A DNA stretch of 23,432 nucleotides from assembly GCA_014859215.1 (NCBI GenBank), contig JACUUS010000015.1, positions 1-23,432 on the forward strand, read 5' to 3'. Positions 1-7,090 of the stretch are shown piece after piece (position 1 is the first letter of the stretch; every line of letters begins with the position of its first letter). The DNA is from Dehalococcoidia bacterium (GTDB lineage: Bacteria > Chloroflexota > Dehalococcoidia > SZUA-161). Under the pieces are notes generated by a model. That model was not told where the DNA came from, ran no database searches, and worked only from the letters and a program-made list of their open reading frames with translations. Both the position numbers and the translations under genes were made by a program.

Positions 1-206
1 TGTTCACGTCCAACGGAACAGGAGCTAATACGTACGCAGGTACGAGCACGGAGTTTGGTACAAACGAGAGTCCTGCCCTGGTCGCGAGTGGCGACGCTGG
101 CTCGCCCTCAGTAAACGTTGTATGTGTACTCACTATACCTGCCAGCCAGCAGCCCGGCACTTATCTAGCATTCCATACATATACGCTGACGATTACTCCC
201 GGATAA
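1..206 (+). CDS. C-terminal fragment of a secreted beta-rich surface protein (WxL-like tail)
   Basis: This is the 3' end of a gene that starts before the window. It reads in frame from base 3 to a TAA at 204-206, giving about 67 residues. The fragment is rich in Thr, Ser, Gly and Asn. It ends in alternating hydrophobic/polar strands (PGTYLAFHTYTLTITPG), as expected of the last strands of an Ig-like or WxL-like extracellular domain; WxL domains typically end in a GTYxxxxTxTLT pattern. The next gene, 78 bases downstream on the same strand, resembles DUF916/WxLIP proteins, which are commonly encoded beside WxL proteins. The two could therefore be a surface-protein pair. No W-x-L motif is visible in the part present, so the family call is inference. 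A generic spore-coat-like or pilus-like beta protein is also possible. Confidence 0.5.
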   Translation, partial: FTSNGTGANTYAGTSTEFGTNESPALVASGDAGSPSVNVVCVLTIPASQQPGTYLAFHTYTLTITPG

Positions 207-284
207 GTAGGTTGGCTTATGTGAGGCCTTGCCGAATTCCTTTTTGTTCACTAACGGCAGCCGAATTTCGGCGGAGGCTCCAAA

Positions 285-1208
285 ATGCGTAGTACCGTCG
301 CATTAAGTCTGCTGCTCGTCACAACAGGCTTCTTCATTCATGTCATGAACTGCGGTGAGCTTCACGCCGCCGGAGGCCCGATCGTTTGGCCTACATACCA
401 GGAAGTGGAAGTTGAGGCAGGCGAATATGTCTCTGAGTATGTCTACATCGAGAACCAGGGGGACCATCCCGTTCTTGTCAGCCTCTATGTCGCCGATTTT
501 ACGGTGCGTGCGGACGGGACGTTTGTCTTCACGGAGCCCGGTCACGGAACCTACAGCGCTTCCACATGGATTGCGCTTGACATGTCTGAAACCCGCGTTG
601 GTCCGGGTGAACGCGTCGAAATCCCGGTCCATATTGCCGTGCCCGAAGACGCGGGACCAGGAGGGCATTATGCCGCCGTGTTTGTCGAAATGCCGTCTGG
701 ACCGGCAGAGAGCGGCGTCTCCATCAGCACCAGAATTCCCTCGCTTTTCTACATTACCGTAGACAGCGAGCGAGGAGTAATCGCGACCGCCGAAATCCAC
801 CGCCTCGTGTACCCGGCCATTGCTACCGGGAAGCCCGTCGAGACCGGGGTGGTGCTGCGGAATACCGGCAATGTACACCTGACTATCGCAGCCAGGGCCT
901 ATTTCAAGGATATGTGGGGAGTGGGCAGCGAACTCGACCTGGGCCAGATGGTGCTCCTGCCCGGTGGCGAAGGGACCTTGAGAGCCTTCTGGGACGACAG
1001 CCCGTTTATGGGCAGTGTGGAAGTCAGCGTAGTGGCAGGTTATTTCGATGCAGAAGGGAATCTCATTCAAAAACCTGCCGGCGCGACCTTCTGGATAGTG
1101 CCCTGGAGGGAATTAACAGGGTTCGTTGTCGCCTTTCCTCTGCTGATCGCCGTGGGGTGGGTTATCCGAAAGAAGTTCAGTTTCCGTTCTCCAATCAAGC
1201 GCAAGTAG
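285..1208 (+). CDS. DUF916/WxLIP-like membrane-anchored extracellular protein
   Basis: This 307-residue protein starts with a signal peptide (hydrophobic residues about 5-20, cleavage probably near Ala28-Ala29). An extracellular beta-sandwich part follows. The stretch about 34-150 shows a DUF916-like pattern: an early EVEAGEYVSEYVYIENQGD strand pair, then PGERVEIPVHIAVPEDAGPG and GGHYAAVFVE. A second Ig-like segment covers about 170-265, and one transmembrane helix lies at about 275-293, followed by a basic cytoplasmic tail (RKKFSFRSPIKRK). Length and layout fit WxL-interacting proteins of about 340 residues, which anchor surface protein complexes. The ATG has GGAGG seven bases upstream. The preceding partial gene on the same strand could encode its surface partner. 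The secreted, C-terminally anchored topology is clear; the family name is less certain. Confidence 0.65.
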   Translation: MRSTVALSLLLVTTGFFIHVMNCGELHAAGGPIVWPTYQEVEVEAGEYVSEYVYIENQGDHPVLVSLYVADFTVRADGTFVFTEPGHGTYSASTWIALDMSETRVGPGERVEIPVHIAVPEDAGPGGHYAAVFVEMPSGPAESGVSISTRIPSLFYITVDSERGVIATAEIHRLVYPAIATGKPVETGVVLRNTGNVHLTIAARAYFKDMWGVGSELDLGQMVLLPGGEGTLRAFWDDSPFMGSVEVSVVAGYFDAEGNLIQKPAGATFWIVPWRELTGFVVAFPLLIAVGWVIRKKFSFRSPIKRK

Positions 1209-1238
1209 TAGCGGGCCTGATTATCGCGGAGACAAAGT

Positions 1239-1268
1239 CAGGGTGGAGCCGCCGGCGGCTCCACCCTG
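1239..1268. terminator. Perfect 30-bp palindrome between convergent genes, probable bidirectional terminator
   Basis: Bases 1239-1253 are the exact reverse complement of 1254-1268, so the RNA from either strand can fold into a very GC-rich hairpin. It lies between the stop of the surface-protein gene (1208) and the stop of the enoyl-CoA hydratase gene (1305), which converge. No U-tract follows on either strand, so it is not a textbook intrinsic terminator. Position and strength suggest bidirectional termination or 3'-end protection. Confidence 0.6.
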
Positions 1269-1304
1269 TTGAACATCACTTCAATCACTGACTTCGGCTT
1301 GAAC

Positions 1305-2093
1305 CTACCGCGCCTTCCACTGCGGCGGTCGTTTTTCCATGAATGCCTTCGGGCCTTCCCTGGCGTCCTCGGTACCGAAGATCATCATTGACATGAGCCG
1401 CTCGATGGAGTAGGCGGCGTCGAGGGCGAGTCCCCGGAGGACGGATTCCTTTATGGCCTGCACGGCCAGCGGCCCATTTGAGCATATTTTCTCCGCGTAG
1501 CTCATCGCGGTCGGCATAAGCTGGTCGAACGGCACGACCCTGTTTATCAGGCCGATCTCGCAGGCTTCCTGGGCCGTAATCTGGTTTGCCGTAAGCAGGA
1601 GCTCCATAGCGCGGCAGTACGAGACCTGGCGCGGCATCCTCACCGTGGTGCCTCCGCCGGGGAAAAGCGCCCAGGTAGGCTCCATGACTGCAAACCTGGC
1701 GTTCTCGGAAGCTACCCTGATATCCGTGCCGAGCAGCATTTCCAGGCCGCCGCCCAGGCAGAACCCATTGATAGCGGCGATAACCGGCTTGTACAGTTCG
1801 AATCCGCGCAGGACGGCGACGAGGGATTTGGCTGCCTGGGGGTCGGTTTGGAGGTCTCTGAGATCGGATTCGGTTATCTTGGGCAGAAATGTTTTCAGGT
1901 CGCCGCCCACGGAAAAGGCGGTCTTGCCCGCGCCTGTTATAATAGCCACCCAGATGTCACGGTCATCCCTCACGTTGACCCAGGCATCACAGAGCTGGTC
2001 CATCATTTCGTCGTCCATGGCATTGAGCGCTTCCCGACGGTTCATGGTGACTGTCGCGACATGGTCTTTCTTCTCAAAGAGTACTGCTGGCAT
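1305..2093 (-). CDS. Enoyl-CoA hydratase (crotonase family, both catalytic glutamates present)
   Basis: This 262-residue crotonase-fold protein probably hydrates a 2-enoyl-CoA to a 3-hydroxyacyl-CoA in the cytoplasm. The first oxyanion-hole segment is AFSVGGD (about 59-65) and the second is NGFCLGGGLE (109-118). Glu118 and Glu138 (MEPTW) sit 20 residues apart at the positions of the two catalytic glutamates of rat mitochondrial hydratase (144 and 164), so true hydratase activity is plausible. The chosen ATG at 2093 has AAGGAGGA upstream at good spacing; a longer reading frame upstream overlaps the DUF35 gene and would bury this site. It is the last gene of the minus-strand catabolic block, 43 bases after the DUF35 gene and before the palindrome at 1239-1268. 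Substrate unknown. Confidence 0.9.
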   Translation of the reverse strand: MPAVLFEKKDHVATVTMNRREALNAMDDEMMDQLCDAWVNVRDDRDIWVAIITGAGKTAFSVGGDLKTFLPKITESDLRDLQTDPQAAKSLVAVLRGFELYKPVIAAINGFCLGGGLEMLLGTDIRVASENARFAVMEPTWALFPGGGTTVRMPRQVSYCRAMELLLTANQITAQEACEIGLINRVVPFDQLMPTAMSYAEKICSNGPLAVQAIKESVLRGLALDAAYSIERLMSMMIFGTEDAREGPKAFMEKRPPQWKAR

Positions 2094-2136
2094 CCGGTCG
2101 TCCTCCTTCATGCGTATTTGACGCTGCCCGCGCGCT

Positions 2137-2547
2137 TCAAGCCGGTTTGAACTTGGGCATGTACCATTCCTGGTCTTCAACTTTCTCGAAAAACACCTGA
2201 ACGGGCATATCCACATAGAGGTCCTCGTTCCGGCACCCTGCTATGTTCGTATGGAGCCGAGGGCCCTCTTCCAACTGGACTATGGCCACGTTAAACGGCG
2301 TATCAAAGGCCGGATACAGCGGCCGGTGTGTAACTTCCCACGTGAATACCCTGGCCTTGCCGCTAACCCGGGTCCACTCCGTGTCTGTGCTCATGCAGCG
2401 AGGGCAGAGGAGGCTCGGTGGAAAGCGGAAATGCCCGCAGCTATCGCATTTCTGAATCTTGAACTCCTGTCTCTGGCAGGCATCCCAGAACGGCTTGGAA
2501 TCCTCGCTTGGCGACGGGAGCGGCTTGGGCAGTTTGAACTCAGCCAT
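2137..2547 (-). CDS. DUF35 zinc-ribbon/OB-fold protein, partner subunit of the thiolase-like protein
   Basis: This 136-residue protein has a rubredoxin-like zinc ribbon, Cys34-x2-Cys37-x10-Cys48-x2-Cys51, preceded by an N-terminal helix (KPFWDACQRQEF). An OB-fold follows, with strands such as RVFTWEVTHRPLYPAF and NVAIVQLEEG. DUF35 proteins pair with SCP2-type thiolases or HMG-CoA-synthase-like enzymes and are thought to help bind acyl-CoA; BbsA with BbsB and the DUF35 part of ChsH2 with Ltp2 are known cases. The gene begins only five bases after the stop of the thiolase-like gene, which supports a two-subunit enzyme. The ATG at 2547 has GAGGAGG upstream; in-frame starts further upstream lie inside the thiolase-like gene. 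Membership of DUF35 is firm; its exact role here is inferred from the neighbour. Confidence 0.9.
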   Translation of the reverse strand: MAEFKLPKPLPSPSEDSKPFWDACQRQEFKIQKCDSCGHFRFPPSLLCPRCMSTDTEWTRVSGKARVFTWEVTHRPLYPAFDTPFNVAIVQLEEGPRLHTNIAGCRNEDLYVDMPVQVFFEKVEDQEWYMPKFKPA

Positions 2548-2552
2548 ATCTT

Positions 2553-3722
2553 CTACCTCCTCAGGATCATGGTTGAGAAACTGAACGTCGGAGGGTACTC
2601 GTTCACTACGCCCCCGAACCCGGTCATGAATGCGACTCCAGCATCCTTGACCTGCCTTACGCCGCATTCTCCCCTGAGCTGACGCACGGATTCCACGATG
2701 TGGCCCATGCCCATAGTATGGCCTTCTGAAAGCAGGCCGCCGGCGGTATTGCTGGGAAGCTCTCCGTCGAGCTCGCAGTTGCCGGCCTCCACGTAAGGCC
2801 CGCTCTCTCCGGGCTTGCAGAAGCCGCCGGCTTCCATTTGCACGAGGAAAACGATGGTGTACGCGTCGTAAAACTGGCAGACATCGACGTCCTTGCGGGT
2901 GAGGCCTGCCATATTAAAGGCTGCGTCGCCCGCCCTGCTCCATGTCTCCCAGTCCGGGATTGCGGGGTTCCGCCATGGCCGCAGCAAGGGCGCCCCGTGG
3001 GCCTGGCCCCAGCCGCTGATATACACAGGCGGGTGCCTGAGGTCCCGCGCCCGCTCCGCAGAGGTCACCACGACGGCCCCACCGCTGTCAGTCCAGTCGC
3101 AGCAGTCGAAAAGGCGCAAAGGTTCAGCCACCATGCGCGAGTTCTGATGTTCCTCCAGAGTCATGGGTTTGCCGTACTGCTGCGCATTCGGATTGAGGCA
3201 GGCGTGCTTTCTGCACAGGACGGCTACTGAGCCCAGTTGCTTACTGGTCGTTCCAAAGTCGTGCATGTGCCTGCGCGTGATGTTGGCGAGGAAAGGCGTC
3301 GCCCCGATCTCCCCGTATGGAAGGGTGAATTCGAAACCCGGCGGCAATCCGGGGGGGACGTCCATGGGATTATTCTGCCAGCCGTAGCACACCACAATAT
3401 TCTTGCACATGCCCGCATTTACGGCCATGGCGGCTATCTGTACGCAGGCAATAGGTGTAGCTCCTCCGCAGTCAACGGTGGCATTGAAATTTGACGAAAT
3501 CCCCAGCAGATCAGCTACCCTTCCAGAGAAACCGTGCCGTTCACCCTGCTGAGACGGCGCAACGAAAAGAAGGCCGTCGATGTCATCCTTGGAGAGGCCC
3601 GCATCCAGGATAGCCATCCGCGAGGCTTCCAGCGCAAAGCCCACAGTGCTCATGTTCGGGTTCTTCCTGGCCAGCTTTGTCATACTGGCTCCAACTATGG
3701 CGCACCTGTCCTTCAGGCTCAA
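2553..3722 (-). CDS. SCP2-type thiolase-like protein (thiolase or retro-aldolase subunit)
   Basis: This 389-residue protein belongs to the non-decarboxylating thiolase superfamily, SCP-x/lipid-transfer type. The N-terminal half has ASRMAILDAGLSKDDIDGLLF and then TVDCGGATP, with Cys85 at the nucleophile position. The C-terminal half has SEGHTMGMGH, with His335 at the usual catalytic His position. The second catalytic Cys motif (CxG) of classical thiolases is replaced by Met366-Thr367-Gly368, so the chemistry may differ from ordinary thiolysis. Relatives paired with DUF35 proteins include BbsB (thiolase) and Ltp2 (steroid side-chain aldolase), and the DUF35 gene follows after five bases. The start is a TTG at 3720-3722 behind AGGGGGTG. 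It could cleave a branched or aryl-substituted 3-oxoacyl-CoA, or act as a retro-aldolase. Confidence is high for the family and low for the reaction. Confidence 0.88.
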   Translation of the reverse strand: MSLKDRCAIVGASMTKLARKNPNMSTVGFALEASRMAILDAGLSKDDIDGLLFVAPSQQGERHGFSGRVADLLGISSNFNATVDCGGATPIACVQIAAMAVNAGMCKNIVVCYGWQNNPMDVPPGLPPGFEFTLPYGEIGATPFLANITRRHMHDFGTTSKQLGSVAVLCRKHACLNPNAQQYGKPMTLEEHQNSRMVAEPLRLFDCCDWTDSGGAVVVTSAERARDLRHPPVYISGWGQAHGAPLLRPWRNPAIPDWETWSRAGDAAFNMAGLTRKDVDVCQFYDAYTIVFLVQMEAGGFCKPGESGPYVEAGNCELDGELPSNTAGGLLSEGHTMGMGHIVESVRQLRGECGVRQVKDAGVAFMTGFGGVVNEYPPTFSFSTMILRR

Positions 3723-3764
3723 TTCTTCACCCCCTCGGTAAGCTTGGAGACGGATGGACTTGTA

Positions 3765-4697
3765 CTACAGCGACAGCAGTCGAAGGGCGTTACCGCCGAG
3801 GATCTTGTTAACCTCGTCCTCGGTAAAAGCAATCCCCGCAGGCGCTTTTGAAGGCAACTCCCGGATGATGTCCGCGTAGTCTCTTGTCGACATCAAAGCC
3901 GCCACAAAAGGATTATCCGTACCGAACAGCACCCTGTCCGGTCCCAAACGGTCGAGAGCATGTCTGAGTACCTGGCAGAATTTGACGTAGTTCGAGCGTG
4001 CTACATCCTGCCACGCCGACACATCCGTGGCCAGGTTGTACTTCAGACCGGCCAGATAGAAAAGCTGCTCATGCCAGCCGAACGCCATATGGCCGGCGGT
4101 AATTCTGAGCTCCGGGAAGTCCTGGATAATATCATCAAGGTGAATTGGATCTCCGTACTTTGCGCGAAGCGGGGCGGCGCCCAGTTGACCGACGTGGCAG
4201 GTTACGGGCAGTTCGAGCTCGCAGGCTTTCTTAAAAACGCGATAGCTGCGCGGCTCATTCACGAAATAACCTGTCTGCGGGTAAAGATTGAGGCCTCTGA
4301 GACCCCATTCCTTAACGGCGCGCTCGAGCACTTCCGATGCATCGGGCCTGCGGGGGTCCACCGTGGCATAGGCGACTATCCTGTCCGGGTGCTTCTTCTG
4401 GAGCTCGCCGTAAGCCTTAAGCTGGGTTTCGAGTGAGGCCTTAGGCTCGCCGTACATGAGCCAGTAGTCCATCGGCAGGATAACAGATTTGTCGATTCCG
4501 TTGGCGTCCATATCACGGATAAGCGCCTCGCCCTCCGGGTCCCACAGAGAGGGGATCATGGTCTGCCTTATCATGTCGAGAGGCATCTCCATGCCGAGGG
4601 CTTTCATGCCGTTGAGGTACATGCTGGTGACGGTTTGCCACCAGCCCTCCGGGTACCATTCTTCAGCGACCAGATGGTAATGCGCATCTATTAGCAT
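3765..4697 (-). CDS. Amidohydrolase-2 family metal enzyme (ACMSD-like decarboxylase or hydrolase)
   Basis: This 310-residue TIM-barrel protein carries the metal-binding set of the ACMSD branch of amidohydrolases: DAHYH (His6 and His8), TCHVG (His168), AGHMAFGWH (His203) and GTDNP (Asp261). Known members decarboxylate (ACMSD, gamma-resorcylate decarboxylase) or hydrolyse C-C or lactone bonds, so it may remove a carboxylate or open a ring in the surrounding pathway. It sits between an acyl-CoA dehydrogenase gene and the thiolase-like gene with gaps of 48 and 42 bases, so it is probably co-transcribed. The ATG at 4697 is chosen because AAAGGTG lies about seven bases upstream; a GTG nine bases further up (4706) overlaps that site. 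Substrate cannot be read from the sequence. Confidence 0.85.
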   Translation of the reverse strand: MLIDAHYHLVAEEWYPEGWWQTVTSMYLNGMKALGMEMPLDMIRQTMIPSLWDPEGEALIRDMDANGIDKSVILPMDYWLMYGEPKASLETQLKAYGELQKKHPDRIVAYATVDPRRPDASEVLERAVKEWGLRGLNLYPQTGYFVNEPRSYRVFKKACELELPVTCHVGQLGAAPLRAKYGDPIHLDDIIQDFPELRITAGHMAFGWHEQLFYLAGLKYNLATDVSAWQDVARSNYVKFCQVLRHALDRLGPDRVLFGTDNPFVAALMSTRDYADIIRELPSKAPAGIAFTEDEVNKILGGNALRLLSL

Positions 4698-4745
4698 TGC
4701 ATTCACCTTTCCCGCATGGAAGCGGACCTGGACTTAAGGCAGCAC

Positions 4746-5906
4746 TTATCTTGGAAGGCCGAGTCCTGCCAGGGCGATGATTATCTTCTGTATTTCGTTT
4801 GCCCCGCCGCCCACGCCCTGCATGATCGAGAACTTGTATTCCCATCCCATGTATCCATCAAGATGCGCGCATGGTCCCTCGAGCACCGGGCCGTAGAGCC
4901 CCATGACCTCCATAGCTACATTGGCGAGGCGGCGTTCCAGCTCGCTGGTGAACACCTTGGAAATCGAGGCCTCAGCATATGGGACTATGCCCTGGCTGAG
5001 AAGCCATGCCAGCCGGTATCCCAGTACACGCCCGACTTCGAGATCAATAGCAAGCTGGGCGAGCTTCTGGCGGAGGTGCGGGTTTTCACTGATCGGTTTG
5101 CCGTTTCGTTTGTTCGTTTGGGCGTACTGGACGATTTCCTCGAAGATCCTGCGGTAGCTGGCGATAGTAGCCGCCATGAAGACCCGCTCGTGGTCCAGCG
5201 CCATTGTTATGTAATACCAACCCTGGTTGAGTTCGCCGACAAGCTCGGTTTTGGGGATCTTGACGTCATCGAAGAAGACCTCGTACACCGCATAATCGAA
5301 CATCGTGTCCATGTTGCGCACCGTGATTCCGGGCGTCTCCATATCCAGCATGAAGATGCTTATTCCCCGGTGTTTCTTGGGCGCGTCCGGGTTCGTGCGG
5401 GTTGCGAGCCAGCAGTAATGGGCCTGGCCCGCGAAGCTACAAAACGTTTTCTGTCCGTTCACCACGTAGTAATCGCCCTGCTCCACCGCCCTGGTCTGGA
5501 GGGACGCGAGGTCCGAGCCGGCATTCGGCTCCGTGTAGGCCAGGCAAAAAGTAACGTCGCCACTCAGTATCTTGGGCAGGAATTTTTTCTTATGTTCCTC
5601 GCTTCCGACGGAGATCAGCGTGGGGCCCACCATGTTCTGGCCGAGGATATGCGCTGCCGCGGGAGCGCGATTATAGAGCATTTCTTCACTGTATATGAGC
5701 TGTTCCATGTATGGACGACCCCCGCCGCCATACTCTTTTGGCCAGCCAACGCCCAGCCAGCCCTTCTTCCCGAGTTTCTGGCTGAAATCAGGACGAAACA
5801 TCTCGTGGGGTGTTCGTCCTTTGTACTCGGGCCCAAGTTCCTGGCGAAGGAATTCACGAATCTCTTGCCTGAAGGCTTCCTCCGTTGGAGAGAACTTGAA
5901 GTCCAT
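4746..5906 (-). CDS. Acyl-CoA dehydrogenase, probable catalytic subunit of a heteromeric ACAD
   Basis: This 386-residue flavoprotein oxidises an acyl-CoA to a 2,3-enoyl-CoA, passing electrons to an electron-transfer flavoprotein. An N-terminal helical domain is followed by the flavin/substrate loop AYTEPNAGSDLAS (123-135) and the beta-domain NGQKTF. The C-terminus has GGGANEIQ and ends GLGLPR. Glu240 (LDHERV) sits where isovaleryl-CoA and long-chain dehydrogenases carry their catalytic base; the alternative C-terminal Glu position is Gly. The next upstream gene, 29 bases away, encodes an ACAD without this Glu, so the two may form an alpha2-beta2 enzyme like the FadE pairs of steroid degraders. 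The ATG at 5906 has AAGGAAGG upstream. Family certain; heteromeric assembly inferred. Confidence 0.92.
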   Translation of the reverse strand: MDFKFSPTEEAFRQEIREFLRQELGPEYKGRTPHEMFRPDFSQKLGKKGWLGVGWPKEYGGGGRPYMEQLIYSEEMLYNRAPAAAHILGQNMVGPTLISVGSEEHKKKFLPKILSGDVTFCLAYTEPNAGSDLASLQTRAVEQGDYYVVNGQKTFCSFAGQAHYCWLATRTNPDAPKKHRGISIFMLDMETPGITVRNMDTMFDYAVYEVFFDDVKIPKTELVGELNQGWYYITMALDHERVFMAATIASYRRIFEEIVQYAQTNKRNGKPISENPHLRQKLAQLAIDLEVGRVLGYRLAWLLSQGIVPYAEASISKVFTSELERRLANVAMEVMGLYGPVLEGPCAHLDGYMGWEYKFSIMQGVGGGANEIQKIIIALAGLGLPR

Positions 5907-5935
5907 CCTAACCTTCCTTTCCTGGCTGTTCTCTG

Positions 5936-7069
5936 TCAAAGGCCGATTTGCTGCGCGACCACTTCTTTGTGGAAATCGGTATCGCCGAAGGCGAGCTCCG
6001 AAGATTTCGCTCTCCGGTAGTAGAGTCCTATGTCATGGTCACGGGTGGTGCCGATGGCGCCGTGGCACTGGGTGGCTCTTTCGGTGACGAACTGGTAAGC
6101 CTGGTTTATCCATCCTTTCGCCACAGCTACGTCCCGCTCAGCGGGAATCCCCTCGGCTACCTTCCACGCGGCTTGATAGAGAATATTCCTGCTGGTATCC
6201 ACATTAGTCCACATATTCGCGCAGTAGTGCTGGATAACCTGGAAACTGCCTATCGGCCTGCCGTACTGCACCCGCTCCTTGACGTAAGCAAGGGTCATAT
6301 CCAGTGCGGCCTCGGCTCCACCTACCATCTCGGCGCACTTCGCTACTGTTGCGTGCTGGAGTACCCGGGATATGACTGGCCATGCCTGATCCGCAGGCCC
6401 GATCATATTCTTCTTCGGCACCCGCGCTCCATCAAAAACAACCTCGCAGAGCTTGTCGGCGCCAATGGTGGGCATTACCTCGATCTTGATGCCGCCGGAC
6501 CCGCTCGGGACCATAAACAGGCTCACTCCATCTTCGGCCTTCGCTCCCTGTTTGGTACGCGCAGCACAGATTATAAAATCGGCGATATGGGCATTCTCCA
6601 CAAAGAGCTTAGTGCCGTTCAGTACGTAGTTCTCGCCTTCTGCCGCTGCCCTTAACTCAATGCCGGCCGCATCGTACTTTGCGTTGGGTTCCGTGACGGC
6701 CATGGTGAGGATCAGCTTGCCCTGCGCTATCTTCGGCAGGAACTCCTTCTTCTGCTCGGCGCTCCCTGCGAAGAGAATTGGCAAGCTTCCCAGTATCACG
6801 GTGCTGAAAAAAGGGCCGGGCACGATGTTGCGTCCCATTTCCTGGAGAAGTATAACCAGGTCCATGAAGCCCATGTCCATCCCGTCGAACTCTTCCGGCA
6901 GAGCCAGTCCCATCCAGCCCAGGTCAGCCATCTTCTTCCAGAGTTCGGGGGAATAGCCCTTCTGGTCCTCTTCAAGCTCGCGCACAAGTGTCTTGGGGCA
7001 TTCCTTGGCGAGAAAATCTCGCGCCGAGGTTCTCAGCATCTCTTGCTCTTGGGTCAAATCCAGGTCCAT
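5936..7069 (-). CDS. Acyl-CoA dehydrogenase-like protein lacking the catalytic Glu (probable partner subunit)
   Basis: This 377-residue ACAD-family protein begins MDLDLTQEQEMLRTSARDFL and keeps the overall fold, including NGTKLFVENA (151-160) and ERVQYGRPIGSFQ. Its active site is altered. The position matching Glu240 of the neighbouring ACAD is Ala240 (LQHATV versus LDHERV), and the C-terminal part has no YEG-type glutamate. The flavin loop is also unusual, TEPNAKYDAAG in place of TEPNAGSD. In known heteromeric ACADs one subunit supplies the base and the other has lost it, so this is probably the non-catalytic partner of the protein encoded at 4746-5906. The ATG has AAAGGAGG nine bases upstream. 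It lies 21 bases after the thiolase gene. Dehydrogenase activity on its own is unlikely. Confidence 0.9.
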   Translation of the reverse strand: MDLDLTQEQEMLRTSARDFLAKECPKTLVRELEEDQKGYSPELWKKMADLGWMGLALPEEFDGMDMGFMDLVILLQEMGRNIVPGPFFSTVILGSLPILFAGSAEQKKEFLPKIAQGKLILTMAVTEPNAKYDAAGIELRAAAEGENYVLNGTKLFVENAHIADFIICAARTKQGAKAEDGVSLFMVPSGSGGIKIEVMPTIGADKLCEVVFDGARVPKKNMIGPADQAWPVISRVLQHATVAKCAEMVGGAEAALDMTLAYVKERVQYGRPIGSFQVIQHYCANMWTNVDTSRNILYQAAWKVAEGIPAERDVAVAKGWINQAYQFVTERATQCHGAIGTTRDHDIGLYYRRAKSSELAFGDTDFHKEVVAQQIGL

Positions 7070-7090
7070 CGACTTGGCCTCCTTTGATCA

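Noticed and set aside
303..1070. Minus-strand open frame of 255 codons opposite the surface-protein gene
   Set aside because: The plus-strand gene has a signal peptide, transmembrane anchor and ribosome site. The antisense product is His/Arg-rich without domain features.
2094..2216. Longer N-terminus for the enoyl-CoA hydratase
   Set aside because: The extension overlaps the DUF35 gene and would encode the strong ribosome site of the ATG at 2093. The crotonase fold starts at that ATG.
4716..6020. Long plus-strand open frame (434 codons) opposite the ACAD gene
   Set aside because: It is antisense to a clear acyl-CoA dehydrogenase with conserved motifs, and its translation shows no recognisable domain. 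GC-rich codon bias produces such shadows.
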